A stretch of DNA of 64,000 bases from Leguminivora glycinivorella (GCF_023078275.1 NC_062990.1:13345549-13409548); one strand, 5' to 3'. Numbered from the stretch's first letter, positions 45,005-55,489 are shown. Numbers and translations are program-made. The notes: generated by a model not told the origin, from the sequence alone.

Positions 45005-45183
45005 TCCATACTAATATTATAAATGGGGAAGTGTGTGTGACTATTTGTTTGTCCGTCCTTCACGGCAAAACGGAGGGACGAATTGTCGTGATTTTTTAAG
45101 TGGAGATAGTTGAAGGGACGGACAGTGACATAGGCTACTTTTTGTCTCTTTCTAACGCGAGCGAAGCCGCGGGCAAAAGCTAG
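45005..45183 (+). mobile_element. Helitron-like short element (Lep1-like)
   Basis: 179 bp, TCCATACTAATATTATAAAT to GGGCAAAAGCTAG, between A and T. Confidence 0.75.
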
Positions 45184-45833
45184 TAGGTACACTGGTACAT
45201 AAATAAGCCCTTTTGAAAAGACACTGCATTTATATCCAAGTTAATTTTACAACAATGTTATTTAAACTTTTTTGAAATTATAACCTTTGAAATGTTATTT
45301 GATTTAACTAGTTCAAAATTCGAAATATACTGACTACTGATCCGAATCTAGTTCTGTAGGTAGGTACTCAACACATTGGTCGTTTAATAACATTTAATTC
45401 AATTATTCCTCTTCTTCAACCTAGCGTTTTCCCGGCCTAGCGCCAGGGTCCGCTTTCCTGCTCAATCTTCTCCACCCGATCTTCGGCATCCTGAGGCGTT
45501 AGATTGTTCTCTCGCATGTCATCCTTAATCCAATTATTAAATGTAATAATTTCCAGCCATGAAGCTCCTCCTTATCCTGCTGCCCGCGTTGGCACATGCC
45601 CGCTTCAACATCCGCATCGACGTCGCAACTCGCGAGAGTGACGTCAATGTCAACCTGCTTGGAGAAGACGACCACATCATCGATGATGCTGAGACCAAGG
45701 AGTTCAGGCTGACCGACTATTCGCTCAAGTCCGCTTGCTCGCAGTAAGTTACATGTTTTACATGTGTAAGGTTTTTTTTCTGACTCACTTTAGCCTATAT
45801 CAACATCGAAAACCTCAAGAGATATCAAAGATT

Positions 45834-46593
45834 GCTCGGAGAAGATGACCACATCATCGATGATGACGAGACCAGGGAGTTCAGGCTGACCGACTATTCG
45901 CTCAAGTCCGCTTGCTCGCAGTAAGTTACATGTTTTACAAATGTAGGGTTTTTTCTGCCCTACTTTGACCTACCAGCGTGACGTCTGTCTATCAGCGTTG
46001 ACGTAGCAACTCTCGAGAGTGATGTCAACGTTAACCTGCTCTGAGAAGATGACCACATCATCGATGATGCTGAGACCAGGGAGTTCAGGCTGACCGACTA
46101 TTCGCTCAAGTCCGCTTTCTCGCAGTAAGTTACATGTTTTACATCTGTTGCTCGCAGTAAGTTACATGTTTTACATCTGTAAGGTTTTTTCTGCCCTACT
46201 CTGACCTACCAGCGTGACGTCTGTCTACCAGCGTTGTCGTAGCAACTCTCGAGAGTGATGTCAACGTCAACCTGCTCGGAGAAGATGACCACATCATCGA
46301 TGATGCAGAGACCAGGGAGTTCAGGCTGACCGACTATTCGCTCAAGTCCGCTTGCTCGCAGTAAGTTACATGTTTTACATGTGTAAGGTTTTTTCTGACC
46401 GAATTTGACCTACCAGCGTGAAAACCTCAAGAGACATCAAGCGTTGCTCGGAGAAGATGACACATCATCGATGGTGATGTCAACGTTAACCTGCTCGGAG
46501 ATGACCGACTATCATCGATGATGATGAGACTATTCGCTGAAGTCCGCTTGCTCGCAGTAAGTTACATGTTTTACATGTGTAGGGTTTTTTTTC
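45834..46593 (+). repeat. Repeated copies of the exon 1 end and splice donor
   Basis: After the true donor (45744), five further copies of the exon end TTGCTCGCA plus GTAAGTTACATGTTTTACA occur, with donors at 45921, 46125, 46157, 46361 and 46557. Most also carry GATGACCACATCATCGATGA and GGCTGACCGACTATTCGCTC. They lack the signal peptide and several have stops. A more diverged end lies at 46899-46953. Confidence 0.85.
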
Positions 46594-46655
46594 TCAGCAC
46601 AAGGGTTTTTTTCGGAGCGGAGCATTCGACGGGGCGGGCGAGCGTGTCGACTCAG

Positions 46656-46805
46656 GTGCCGTAGCCGAATGGCATTTCTGCGACGCGAAACGAAAACGAA
46701 ACGCCGCGAAAAATAGTCTGGCCATGTCGCGGCAATACGCAAGAGCGATAGAGATATCTACGAGCGTTTCGTTTCGTGAGCGTTTGTGCCATTCGGCTAC
46801 GTACT
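46656..46805. mobile_element. MITE, second copy of the 29446 family
   Basis: GGTGCCGTAGCCGAATGGCA at the left and TGCCATTCGGCTACGTACT at the right pair as inverted ends. The interior matches 29446-29585 in reverse. It is nested inside the next repeat. Confidence 0.8.
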
Positions 46806-46895
46806 CTGGACACTTGTATGAGCTTCAATTATTTGATATGCACGCCGCACGCCCCGCCCCGCTGCACGCCCAATATAAGCGTGCACTCAGACTAC
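46806..46895. repeat. Copy of the GAGCTTCAATTGTTTGA repeat
   Basis: GAGCTTCAATTATTTGATAT and CCAATATAAGCGTGCACTC. Its left part (GGAGCGGAGCATTCGAC, about 46613) lies on the other side of the MITE at 46656, so the MITE has split it. Confidence 0.6.
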
Positions 46896-47046
46896 ACTTT
46901 GTCAAGTCAGCTTGCTCGAAATAAGTTACATGTTTTACCTATGTAGGGTTTTTGTCTGATCCACTCTAACGTAACCACGTCTGATGAACGTCAACATAGT
47001 CGGGAGAGTGATGTCAGCGTCAACTTATTGTGTAAACATGATCATT

Positions 47047-47445
47047 GGCCCATTTCTCAAAACTGAAAGTTACAAGTTACAATTTACAACTCATATTACA
47101 AGCGGTAGTCCCTATCTTCCTTTTATAAGAAAGAGACTACCAACTTGTCATAACTTATCATATTAGACATTGACTACCACTTGTAAATTGTAACTTGTAG
47201 CTTCGAGACCCCATAACATATGTCTGTGGCCTGTTTCTCAAAGCTAAAAGTTACAAGTGGAAGTCTGTTTTCAAATTGTCTTTAACAGCAACTACCTATA
47301 ATTTATAATTTGTAGCTTTGAGAAATGAGCCACTGATCGTTGCTACAACTTGACATCTTTGCGTCCGCTACCATCCACAGATAAGATAATTGATTTTTGA
47401 CTTTCAACAGTCGAATATAAACATTACAAACTAGAAAGGGACATC
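47047..47445. repeat. Intron block shared with the minus-strand paralogue
   Basis: Words such as CCCATTTCTCAAA, AAAGTTACAAG and CATTACAAACTAGAAAGGGA recur in reverse at 63493-63780. The block itself contains inverted repeats of CTCAAAGCTAAAAGTTACAAG and GTAACTTGTAGCTTCGAGA. Confidence 0.55.
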
Positions 47446-47770
47446 AACGATTCTACTTACGACCTCGTATGACCGCCGATCTTCGGTCTGTAAGTTCCTT
47501 TCTGTATGGCAGTATACCTTACTGAACGCTTGCAGCATCGACCCTGAGCGTTCGGAGGAGCTTGCTACTAATCTTGGAGATCAACAATTTCTAAGAATAT
47601 CAAAGTATTCGAGGAAAGCCGTCTCAATACTTTAGATGCCAAACGCCAGCAATGCAAAGACAGACCGAAGCCCTTCTACGTATATACATACAATACCTCT
47701 GGCCAACTCTATTGTAGCACTTGCCAAAGAGTCATTAAGACCAAGTTTGGCCTGGTCAGCCATGCTTAAT
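47446..47770 (+). pseudogene. LINE C-terminal zinc-finger fragment
   Basis: One frame ends in a CSTCQRVIKTKFGLVSH pattern, the C..C...(K/R)..L.SH end of many insect LINE polyproteins. Upstream frames are broken. It is absent from the paralogous intron, so it probably arrived after the duplication. Confidence 0.55.
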
Positions 47771-47795
47771 CCATAGTTGCTTAGGTCGCGGTCGA

Positions 47796-47958
47796 TAAAT
47801 GGGAAAGTGTGTGTGTCTGTTTGTTTTTCCGTCTTTCACGGCAAAAAGGAGCGACGAATTGACGTGATTTTTTTAATGGAGATAGTTGAAGGGATGGAGA
47901 GTGACATAGGCTACTTTTGTCTCTTTCTAACGCGAGCGAAGCCGCGGGTAAAAGCTAG
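47796..47958 (+). mobile_element. Helitron-like (Lep1-like) copy
   Basis: AAATGGGAAAGTGTGTGTGTC to CGCGGGTAAAAGCTAG; the 5' end is eroded. It ends 25 bases before exon 2 copy 1 of the ETX/MTX2-like gene and is absent from the paralogue. Confidence 0.7.
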
Positions 47959-47983
47959 TTATTAATATTATTCTGTTGTACAG

Positions 47984-48403
47984 GTACTACGGGCCATGGC
48001 CCACGGATGTGTACATACACTCCCCACCCCGTGGAGCGATCTGTACCAGCGGTACGGCTGGGCGCAGGTCCACAGAAAACTAAAGCCGGTTAAGGCTACT
48101 ATCCTCGGTACGTATAGTCTCTGTTGTACAGTACTACGGGCCATGGCCCACGGACGTGTACATACACTCCCCAACCCCGTGGAGCGATCTGTACCAGCGG
48201 TACGGCTGGGCGCAGGTCCACAGGAGGCTGAAGCCGGTCAAGGCTACTATCCTCGGTACGTATAGTCTCTGTTGTACAGTAATACGGGCCATGGCCCACG
48301 GATGTGTACATACGCTCCCCGACCCCGTGGAGCGATCTGTACCAGCGGTACGGCTGGGCGCAGGTCCACAGGAAACTAAAGCCGGTTAAGGCTACTATCC
48401 TCG
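47984..48403 (+). repeat. Tandem triplication of exon 2, 148-bp period
   Basis: Copies at 47984-48107, 48132-48255 and 48280-48403, each 124 bases, are separated by 24 bases of intron (GTACGTATAGTCTCTGTTG). Copy 1 begins CAG|GTACTAC but has lost one base inside. Copies 2 and 3 keep the interior frame (CCCAACCCC, CCCGACCCC) but read CAG|TACTAC and CAG|TAATAC, one base short at the acceptor. The minus paralogue (63285-63408) is single-copy. Confidence 0.85.
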
Positions 48404-48426
48404 GTCCGTATATAATCTACATAATT

Positions 48427-48615
48427 ATCCGTAAGGTAGAGCGACGAATTGACGTATTTTTTTAAGTGGAGATAATTGAAAGGATGAAGAGTGACAAAGG
48501 CTACTTTTTATCTCTTTCTGACCCCCAACTTCCCTAAAATGAGGAGGTGAAAGTTTATATGGAGCTTTCCGCAATCTTCGAATTTAACGCGAGCGAAGTC
48601 GCGGGCAAAAGCTAG
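48427..48615 (+). repeat. Degraded Helitron-like (Lep1-like) copy
   Basis: GAGCGACGAATTGACGTA, GTGGAGATAATTGAAAGG and GCGAGCGAAGTCGCGGGC are kept, with CTAG at the end. A stretch near 48520-48590 is foreign. Confidence 0.65.
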
Positions 48616-48755
48616 TTTACTACTTCCTTTGTCATGTAAACTCTGTACTTTTTTTTTTAAACGTGACCTTGACGTTTAAAACAATGGATCGAATTTCTCC
48701 CACACGTATTCCTTAGTTACACTCATGATCAAGTGAAACATTTGACATAGGTATG

Positions 48756-48887
48756 TTAACACTTTCGCTACCAAGAACCCGACTGTCGGGCACACCGCTC
48801 GTAGAAGCGTAGCCGATTACATGGGTTTCCCCGTATGTAGCGAAAATGTCGTAGCGCCGCGTAGAGCCCGGTTTCGAAAGTGTTAAG
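48756..48887. mobile_element. MITE
   Basis: TTAACACTTTCGCTACCAAG and CCCGACTGTCGGGC at the left; CCCGGTTTCGAAAGTGTTAA at the right pairs with the outer end. It lies in intron 2 of the + ETX/MTX2-like gene. Confidence 0.65.
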
Positions 48888-48950
48888 TCATCCAGAAGTT
48901 CAGAGGCATTATAATAATCTGCTTGAAAAGTTGTCATACAAAAAGTTGCT

Positions 48951-49104
48951 TATCGTTACGCCGTGGCTTGCGTGGGCGACGGTCGCGCGATGGTCGCGCG
49001 ACGGCGATGCGACGCATACGAAATCAAACCTTATCGATATGGAAGTATGAGACGCGACGGCGACGGTCGCGCGACCGTCGCCCACGCAAGACACGGCGTT
49101 AGCA
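48951..49104. mobile_element. GC-rich fold-back MITE
   Basis: GCCGTGGCTTGCGTGGGCGA with CGGTCGCGCGA at the left is mirrored by TCGCGCGACCGTCGCCC and ACGCAAGACACGGCG at the right. A CGATATGG centre separates them. Confidence 0.8.
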
Positions 49105-49587
49105 TACGGGGGGTTAAACTATTTTGCTCCCCCTCGAAAAAATCTAGATCAAGCGCTGCTAAAAAGTTTAAAGTTTAAAGCCGTGGAACGAAATGTGCCA
49201 TTATTTATAAACAAAGTTGACAAGCAAACCACAGGTAATGATATTATTGAATATATTCAGGAGGAAACAGGGGTGGTCGTGGACCTTAAGAAATTAAAAA
49301 CTTCAAAAACTGGGAGGCTGTTTAATTTTGCATATATTTCCTTTTTTCGCACTTGTAACGTAATTTATTATATTACCCAGGTATCCACAGCCAGCCAGAG
49401 ATAATTGCAACCCAGCGCTTCAGGAACAATGTCACCAGACGCGTCGACTACAAAGCCGAACTTAGCCAAAAAGTCAGCAACACTGTCTCAAACAGCTGGA
49501 ATATCCAACACAATATCAATGTGGGGCAACTATCGAAGTGGAATTCAAAATCCCTATTGGATCGGTAAATATACATTTTATTCTTTG

Positions 49588-49795
49588 TTGGCTGGGTTAA
49601 GAATTTTACCACCTTTCTTCCCGTGGTGTCATAGAAGTCGACTGTGGGATATGGGTTAAATTGTGGCGTAGGCGAGAGGCTGGCAACCTGTCAATGCAAT
49701 GTCACAATTTCGTTTTCTTTCAATCTTTTTTTGCTAAGAGTGGCACTGAAACTCGAGTACGACCTACCCCTTTATGGGATACAGGCGTGATTGTA
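49588..49795 (-). repeat. Reverse copy of the 28040 repeat
   Basis: GGGTTAAGAATTTTACCACC, ATATGGGTTAAATTGTGGCG and GAGAGGCTGGCAACCTGTCA mirror 28040-28230. It lies in intron 3 of the + ETX/MTX2-like gene. Confidence 0.65.
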
Positions 49796-49899
49796 ATTCT
49801 TTGTTTACTTATATTTCCGACCAATTTGGATAAAATATTTCCTAGTCGTCACACCATCTCCTTTTCGGTCTGACCTACCCCTGTTATAAGTCCGTAGGT

Positions 49900-50020
49900 A
49901 ACAGGTGTTGTCTCATTTGCATCCAAATTGGTAGGAAAGTGCAAGCGACACGGTTGAGTGGAGGAAAGGAGGGGAGGCCTTTGCCCAGCGGTGGGACACG
50001 AAAGTAGGCTAAAGAAAAAA
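49900..50020 (+). repeat. RTE-like LINE 3' end
   Basis: GGAGGCCTTTGCCCAGCGGT with GGGACACGAAAGTAGGC and an A-run; same family as 18500 and 62320. Confidence 0.6.
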
Positions 50021-50812
50021 AACTTATTTCGGTATCTTCGGTATACTTTAACTTAATAGGCGAGATGACTAAAAAAACTAATTAGTCTGTCAGATTATCA
50101 AAGAATTTTACACGTATTTTTTCTTTTTTCTCGTAAACGAAAAATGCCGACGGTACAGTGCGTTGAAGTTTCACGTGACGTCACGCCTAGGTACCATCTT
50201 TACTTAGAAGTGACGTCACAAGACCCCACTCCACAACTTTGATGCTTTATATCTTTGTATTTTTTCATTAATTAGAAAAAACGAAAAATATGTGTCCAGT
50301 ATTTTTGGACGATCTAACTGACGGACTAAGCAGAATGCCATTTTTTATGTAGTCGTCAGCCCTAATTGTACCTAATCCAATCATATTGTTTTTCCAGGTC
50401 GGCGGAACAACTTCATTCTCCTACGCCCACCAATGGGGCAAGAGCGGCAGTAACTCCGAGGAAATTACTCTTTCAGCCAGCGCTGGCATTACGATTCCCG
50501 TCGAGCCAGGTGAATCAGTCGAAGCCGTCATGACCGCGTCCCGAGGCACCATGGAGATAGAAGTAGTCTACGAAGCCACAGTGTACGGCGACGTGGCGGT
50601 TAACTACGAGGACACCTGGAACGGGCATTACTTCTGGAGATACGACGTGAACGCCGTCATGGCGAGCGGTGGTCTTCCCCGCACGCTGCAGGTCACGGAG
50701 ACACTCAAGGTCGGTTTTTACACCGACGTCGAGATTGAGGTGCACGAGAAGAATGGGAAGCGTAAGCTGATGGCGAATATCACGGTTTAATTGTTTTTGA
50801 TGTTGTGAGACA

Positions 50813-50818
50813 AATAAA
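50813..50818 (+). terminator. Poly(A) signal after the + ETX/MTX2-like gene
   Basis: AATAAA lies 23 bases after the stop. A matching signal follows the minus copy (TTTATT, 56952-56957), so the 3' UTR start is also duplicated. Confidence 0.65.
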
Positions 50819-50936
50819 ATGAATTTATTTATTCGATTTTGTTCGTGTATATTTTAACTAAGGTGCCATTTTAAGTTTCTTATCTGAAACAAAAAAAAAA
50901 ATGAACATGAAGGAAATGAATGGAATGAAAGATATA

Positions 50937-51703
50937 AAAAATAAATTAATAGTTTAAAAAACACTATAAAACACGCTTTTATAAATGCACGTAAAAGCAA
51001 AAAATAAATTATGGATCGTTCAAGTTGTCTCTATTTGTGAGCTGAAGTTTAAAAACTATGTGCTTTTAATTATAATATTTGATTGTAAAAGCGTGGGGCG
51101 CTGGAACAGGAAAGACTTTTTGTATAACTTGCTGATAAATCAAATTATGCTATGTTACGGGAAGGAGGTTACACAGATTGACGCGCTAACTGGAGTTGCA
51201 GCATGACTAGTAGATTCTACATTAAACAGTCAAATCAATTAAAAGTCAGTGTTCAAAGTAGGTACCATCAGTTTGTCGAACTCAGACAAAATATGCGCTA
51301 GTAGCGAGGAGAGTCGACAGTCACCGACACTTAGAACGCCGCTTTTTTCCGGTAATCAAAGTACAAAAGGGGAAAGTGTCTACAGTGACAGGATGCAGAG
51401 TTCTTGTTCGTGGACGAGATATCTTTGGTTCTCTTTGGTAACCCTTAGGCGGCATATGTAAACGTTATGTTCTTATGCAACTTCATTCGCCAGGAAGTTC
51501 GGATTAGTATCTGTTTACAAGAAAGTCTTTCCTGTTCCAGCGCCCCACGCTTTTACAATCAAATATTATAATTAAAAGCACATAGTTTTTAAACTTCAGC
51601 TCACAAATAGAGACAACTTGAACGATCCATAATTTATTTTTTGCTTTTACGTGCATTTATAAAAGCGTGTTTTATAGTGTTTTTTAAACTATTAATTTAT
51701 TTT
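50937..51703. repeat. Large fold-back, about 183-bp arms
   Basis: Arm 50937-51119 (with ACGTAAAAGCAAAAAATAAA and GGGGCGCTGGAACAGG) is repeated in reverse at about 51522-51703 with almost no mismatches. The 400-bp spacer has no gene. It lies just past the 3' end of the + ETX/MTX2-like gene. Confidence 0.85.
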
Positions 51704-52089
51704 AGACTTTTTAGTATTTAATAATGAAATACTTTTAACATTTATACATAAATTTATTTCAAGTAGGCGGATTTTACATGCCATTTGTGGCTTAACGTGT
51801 ACTTATTGCTAATTGCTACTTAATAATAACTAGCGGCTACCTTCTTATTACGGTATTATCATAAAAATGTTTATACCTAGTAAGTTATCCGTAAAAGATA
51901 GACAATATAGACATGTGCCATCGCGGACTTTTTTAAAGACATTAGAGAGACATACTTTCGCCATACATTGTTTTGAAGCTCTCAGATAGTGGGATTTTGT
52001 TTGACTCGATTAGAAAATATTGTCACATTTCAACTAATTCAAACAAAATTTAAGTATTTCTTTTTTGCCGAGCCCCCCTTTATCACAGG
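51704..52089. other. Intergenic, nothing recognised
   Basis: AT-rich sequence between the fold-back and the satellite. Confidence 0.5.
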
Positions 52090-53985
52090 AAAACCATTAC
52101 CCAATTTATTTTAAATACAACGTTGATCTTTCTTTTATGCGGGGGGCTTCGCCCCCCGAGCCCCCCTTTGTTTGCTCTTAAAGGTCACAAGAAAACGCTA
52201 ACCCAACTTATTTTAAATACTACGTTAATCTTTCTTTTATGCGGGGGGCTTCGCCCCCCGAGCCCCCCTTTTCGTTACTCTTAAGGGTAAAAAGAAAACC
52301 CTAACCTAACTTATTTTAAATACTACGTTGATCTTTCTTTTATGCGGGGGGGCTTCGCCCCCCGAGCCCCCCTTTTCGTTACTCTTAAGGGTCACAAGAA
52401 AACCCTAACCCAACTTATTTTAAATACTACGTTGATCTTTCTTTTATGCGGGGGGCTTCGCCCCCCGAGCCCCCCTTTTCTTTACTCTTAAGGGTCACAA
52501 AAAAACCCTAAACCAACTTATTTTAAATACAACGTTTATCTTTCTTTTATGCGGGGGCTTCGCCCCCCGAGCCCCCCTTTGTTTGCTATTAAAGGTCACA
52601 AGAAAACGCTAACCCAACTTATCTTAAATACTACGTTGATCTTTCTTTCATGCGGGGGCTTCGCCCCCCGAGCCCCCCTTTGTTTACTCTTAAAGGTCAC
52701 AAGAAAACGCTAACCCAACTTATTCTAAATACTACGTTGATCTTTCTTTCATGCGGGGGGCTTCGCCCCCCAAACCGCCTTTTCTTTACTCTTAAGGATC
52801 ACAAGAAAACCTTAACCCAACTTATTTTAAATACAACGTTGATCTTTCTTCCATGCGGGGGCTTCGCCCCCCGAGCCCCCCTTTGTTTGCTCTTAAAGGT
52901 CACAAGAAAACGCTAACCCAACTTATTTTAAATACAACGTAGATCTTTCTTTTATGCGGGGGGCTTCGCCCCCCGAGCCCCCCTTTGTTTGCTCTTAAAG
53001 GTCACAAGAAAACGCTTACCCAACTTATTTTAAATACTACGTTAATCTTTCTTTTATGCGGAGGGCTTCGCCCCCCGAGCCCCCCTTTGTTTGCTCTTAA
53101 AGGTCACAAGAAAACGCTAACCCAACTTATCTTAAATACTACGTTGATCTTTCTTTCATGCGGGGGGCTTCGCCCCCCGAGCCCCCCTTTGTTTGCTCTT
53201 AAAGGTCACAAGAAAACGCTAACCCAACTTATTTTAAATACTACGTTGATCTTCCTTTTATGCGGGGGGCTTCGCCCCCCGAGCCCCCCTTTTCGTTACT
53301 CTTAAGGGTCACAAGAAAACCCTAACCCAACTTATTTTAAATACTACGTTGATCTTTCTTTTATGCGGGGGGCTTCGCCCCCCGAACCCCCCTTTTCGTT
53401 ACCCTTAAGGGTCACAAGAAAACCCTAAACCAACTTATTTTAAATACAACGTTGATCTTTCTTTCATGCGGGGGGCTTCGCCCCCCGAGCCCCCCTTTGT
53501 TTGCTCTTAAAGGTCACAAGAAAACGCTAACCCAACTTATCTTAAATACTACGTTGATCTTTCTTTCATGCGGGGGCTTCGCCCCCGAGCCCCCTTTGTT
53601 TGCTCTTAAAGGTCACAAGAAAACGCTAACCCAACTTATTCTAAATACTACGTTGATCTTTCTTTCATGCGGGGGCTTCGCCCCCGAGCCCCCTTTCTTT
53701 GCTCTTAAGGATCACAAGAAAACCTTAACCCAACTTATTTTAAATACAACGTTGATCTTTCTTTCATGCGGGGGCTTCGCCCCCGAGCCCCCTTTGTTTG
53801 CTCTTAAAGGTCACAAGAAAACGCTAACCCAACTTATTCTAAATACTACGTTGATCTTTCTTTCATGCGGGGGGCTTCGCCCCCCGAGCCCCCCTTTCTT
53901 TACTCTTAAGGATCACAAGAAAACGCTAACCCAACTTATTTTAAATACTACGTTGATCTTTCTTTCATGCTTCCCCCTTTTCTGT
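52090..53985. repeat. Satellite array, about 18 units of 99-103 bp, with GC hairpins
   Basis: The GCGGGGGGCTTCGCCCCCC hairpin recurs at about 52139, 52241, 52344, 52448, 52551, 52652, 52753, 52855, 52955, 53058, 53160, 53262, 53365, 53468, 53570, 53669, 53768 and 53867. Between hairpins are GAGCCCCCCTTT, TAA(A/G)GGTCACAAGAAAAC, TAACCCAACTTATTTTAAA and ACGTTGATCTTTCTTT. The common period, 102 bp, is divisible by three, so open frames run through several units. Two sub-variants are interspersed (TTTGCTCTTAAAGG and TTACTCTTAAGGG). Confidence 0.95.
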
Positions 53986-54492
53986 TCTTATCTTCCGGCA
54001 CCATCATCAGGCCTTGAAACCTAATCGTAGTCATAGTTCATTACAAGACTTTTCTAAGAAGCCCAAAACAGCTATGATACGATGTTCCATCATGTAGTTC
54101 CAGTTCATATCTTCCGGCTCCATCATCAGACCTTGAAACCTAATCGTAGTCAAAGTTCATTACAAGACTTTCCTAAGAAGCCCAAAAATAGCTATGATAC
54201 GATGTTCCATCATGTAGTTCCAGTTCATATCTTCCGGCTCCATCATCAGACCTTGAAACCTAATCGTAGTCAAAGTTCATTACAAGACTTTTCTAAGAAA
54301 CCAAAAAACAGCTATGATACGATGTTCCATCATGTAGTTCCAGTTCATATCTTTCGGCTTCATCATCAGACCTTGAAACCTAATTGTAGTCAAAGTTCAT
54401 TACAAGAATTTTCTAAGAGACTCAAAAACGGCTATGATACGATGTTCCATCATGTAGTTCCAGTTCATATCTTCCGACTCCATCATCAGATC
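53986..54492. repeat. Second tandem array, exact 120-bp period
   Basis: TCTTCCGGCTCCATCATCAG starts units at about 53991, 54111, 54231, 54351 and 54471, four full units and a partial one. Each includes CCTTGAAACCTAATCGTAG and GATACGATGTTCCATCATG. The last unit breaks off into unique sequence. Confidence 0.9.
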
Positions 54493-54847
54493 AGCTCAAC
54501 AGTACCATATTATTGTATTGTCATCGGAACTACATATAGCTGCCAATTTTCATTACGCTACGACTCCTGGAAGATGGTTAAATTAGCTTCCTTAGATTCC
54601 ATTACATACATAGTTACATACACGACGACCTAATAAAAGCGTGTTAATGAAACGAATTAAATTAAGGAATGAATGAACTAATGGAATGAAGAAAAAATGA
54701 ATTAATGAAGTTAATGAATTAATAAAATTAATGATTTAATTAAATTAATGACACTAACGAAATTAATGAAATAAATGATACACGTGCAAAAGCAAATCTA
54801 GAGGGAATTTGTAACTCGTGACGATTAAAAGAGAAATTAGAGATCTT

Positions 54848-54964
54848 GTACGAAGCCACACTGTACGGCGACGTGGTAGTTAATTACGAGGACACCTGGA
54901 AACGGGCATTACTTCTGGAGATACGATGTGAACGCCGTCATGGCGAGCGGCGGTCTTCCCCGCA
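54848..54964 (+). pseudogene. Third, partial copy of ETX/MTX2-like exon 4
   Basis: GTACGAAGCCACACTGTACGG through GGCGGTCTTCCCCGC matches about 117 bases of exon 4 on +. An extra A (GGAAACGGGC) shifts the frame. No splice site or other exon accompanies it. Confidence 0.85.
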
Positions 54965-55139
54965 AATCCTTTCTTAGTGCTCCTCTACACCTTATAAGGA
55001 ACCAATGTGCCAAATTTGGGATCTCTAATGACCAGCGATTTTGGCTGTGCGTTGATATGTCAGTGTCAGTTTCTTCTTTTATACATTTAGATGGGCTACT
55101 TGACCCTTTTTTAAAGTCTGTCTTATATGATTAATTACT

Positions 55140-55247
55140 GACCAATAGCCGAAAAAAATACCATCCATATATATAAAAGCTAGTATATATATATATATAT
55201 ATACTAGCTTTTATATATATGGATGGTATTTTTTTCGGCTATTGGTC
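55140..55247. repeat. 108-bp palindrome with 44-nt perfect arms
   Basis: Arms 55140-55183 (GACCAATAGCCGAAAAAAAT...) and 55204-55247 are exact reverse complements. The 20-bp centre is (TA)n. Confidence 0.95.
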
Positions 55248-55489
55248 CCGGCCCGACAAATATAGCAGAAGAGTTTAAAAAAAGTATGGATATCATTGTG
55301 TTCGTCATTTATTCCACTTTTTTAGTGTATAGTTTCTTTAGATGTCTGTTGGCTGTAGGCTTTTTTACGGTGTTTAGTACTAGGTTAGTGCCCAAACTTT
55401 TATCGTGCTTACAGCGAGATGAGTGAAAAACCGTGAGTTCATGAAACTTGAGACCAGCATAGACACCGCGTAGCGAGTTTTATGAATGC

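Larger units (their letters stand above)
45559..50790 (+). pseudogene. Secreted ETX/MTX2 (aerolysin-fold, spherulin-2A-like) protein gene, + copy, broken
   Basis: Recognisable exons are 45559-45743 (signal peptide MKLLLILLPALAHA, then an acidic segment), 47984-48107 (exon 2, first of three copies), 49381-49564 and 50398-50790 (stop TAA). The last exon has the beta-rich Ser/Thr pattern of this pore-forming fold (SYAHQWGKSGS, then TIPVEPGE, VMTASR and YEATVYGD). Exon 2 copy 1 has the right acceptor phase but lacks one base at CCCCACCCC. Exon 3 is 184 bases, against 185 in the minus-strand paralogue, because of a one-base loss in GGGCAACTATCG. Exon 4 is intact. With two frame breaks this is probably a pseudogene, unless assembly errors are involved. 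Family members are secreted; the function of insect members is not established. Confidence 0.65.

Noticed and set aside
50515..50745. Minus-strand ORF opposite ETX/MTX2-like exon 4, and the 134-codon + ORF at 56959-57363
   Set aside because: Both are antisense shadows of the two exon 4 copies.
52090..53985. CRISPR-like regular repeat array
   Set aside because: Whole units repeat without unique spacers, and the DNA is animal.
52650..54633. ORFs of 88-190 codons through the two satellites
   Set aside because: The periods 102 and 120 are multiples of three, so one open unit opens all units. There is no start context, splice signal or known domain.
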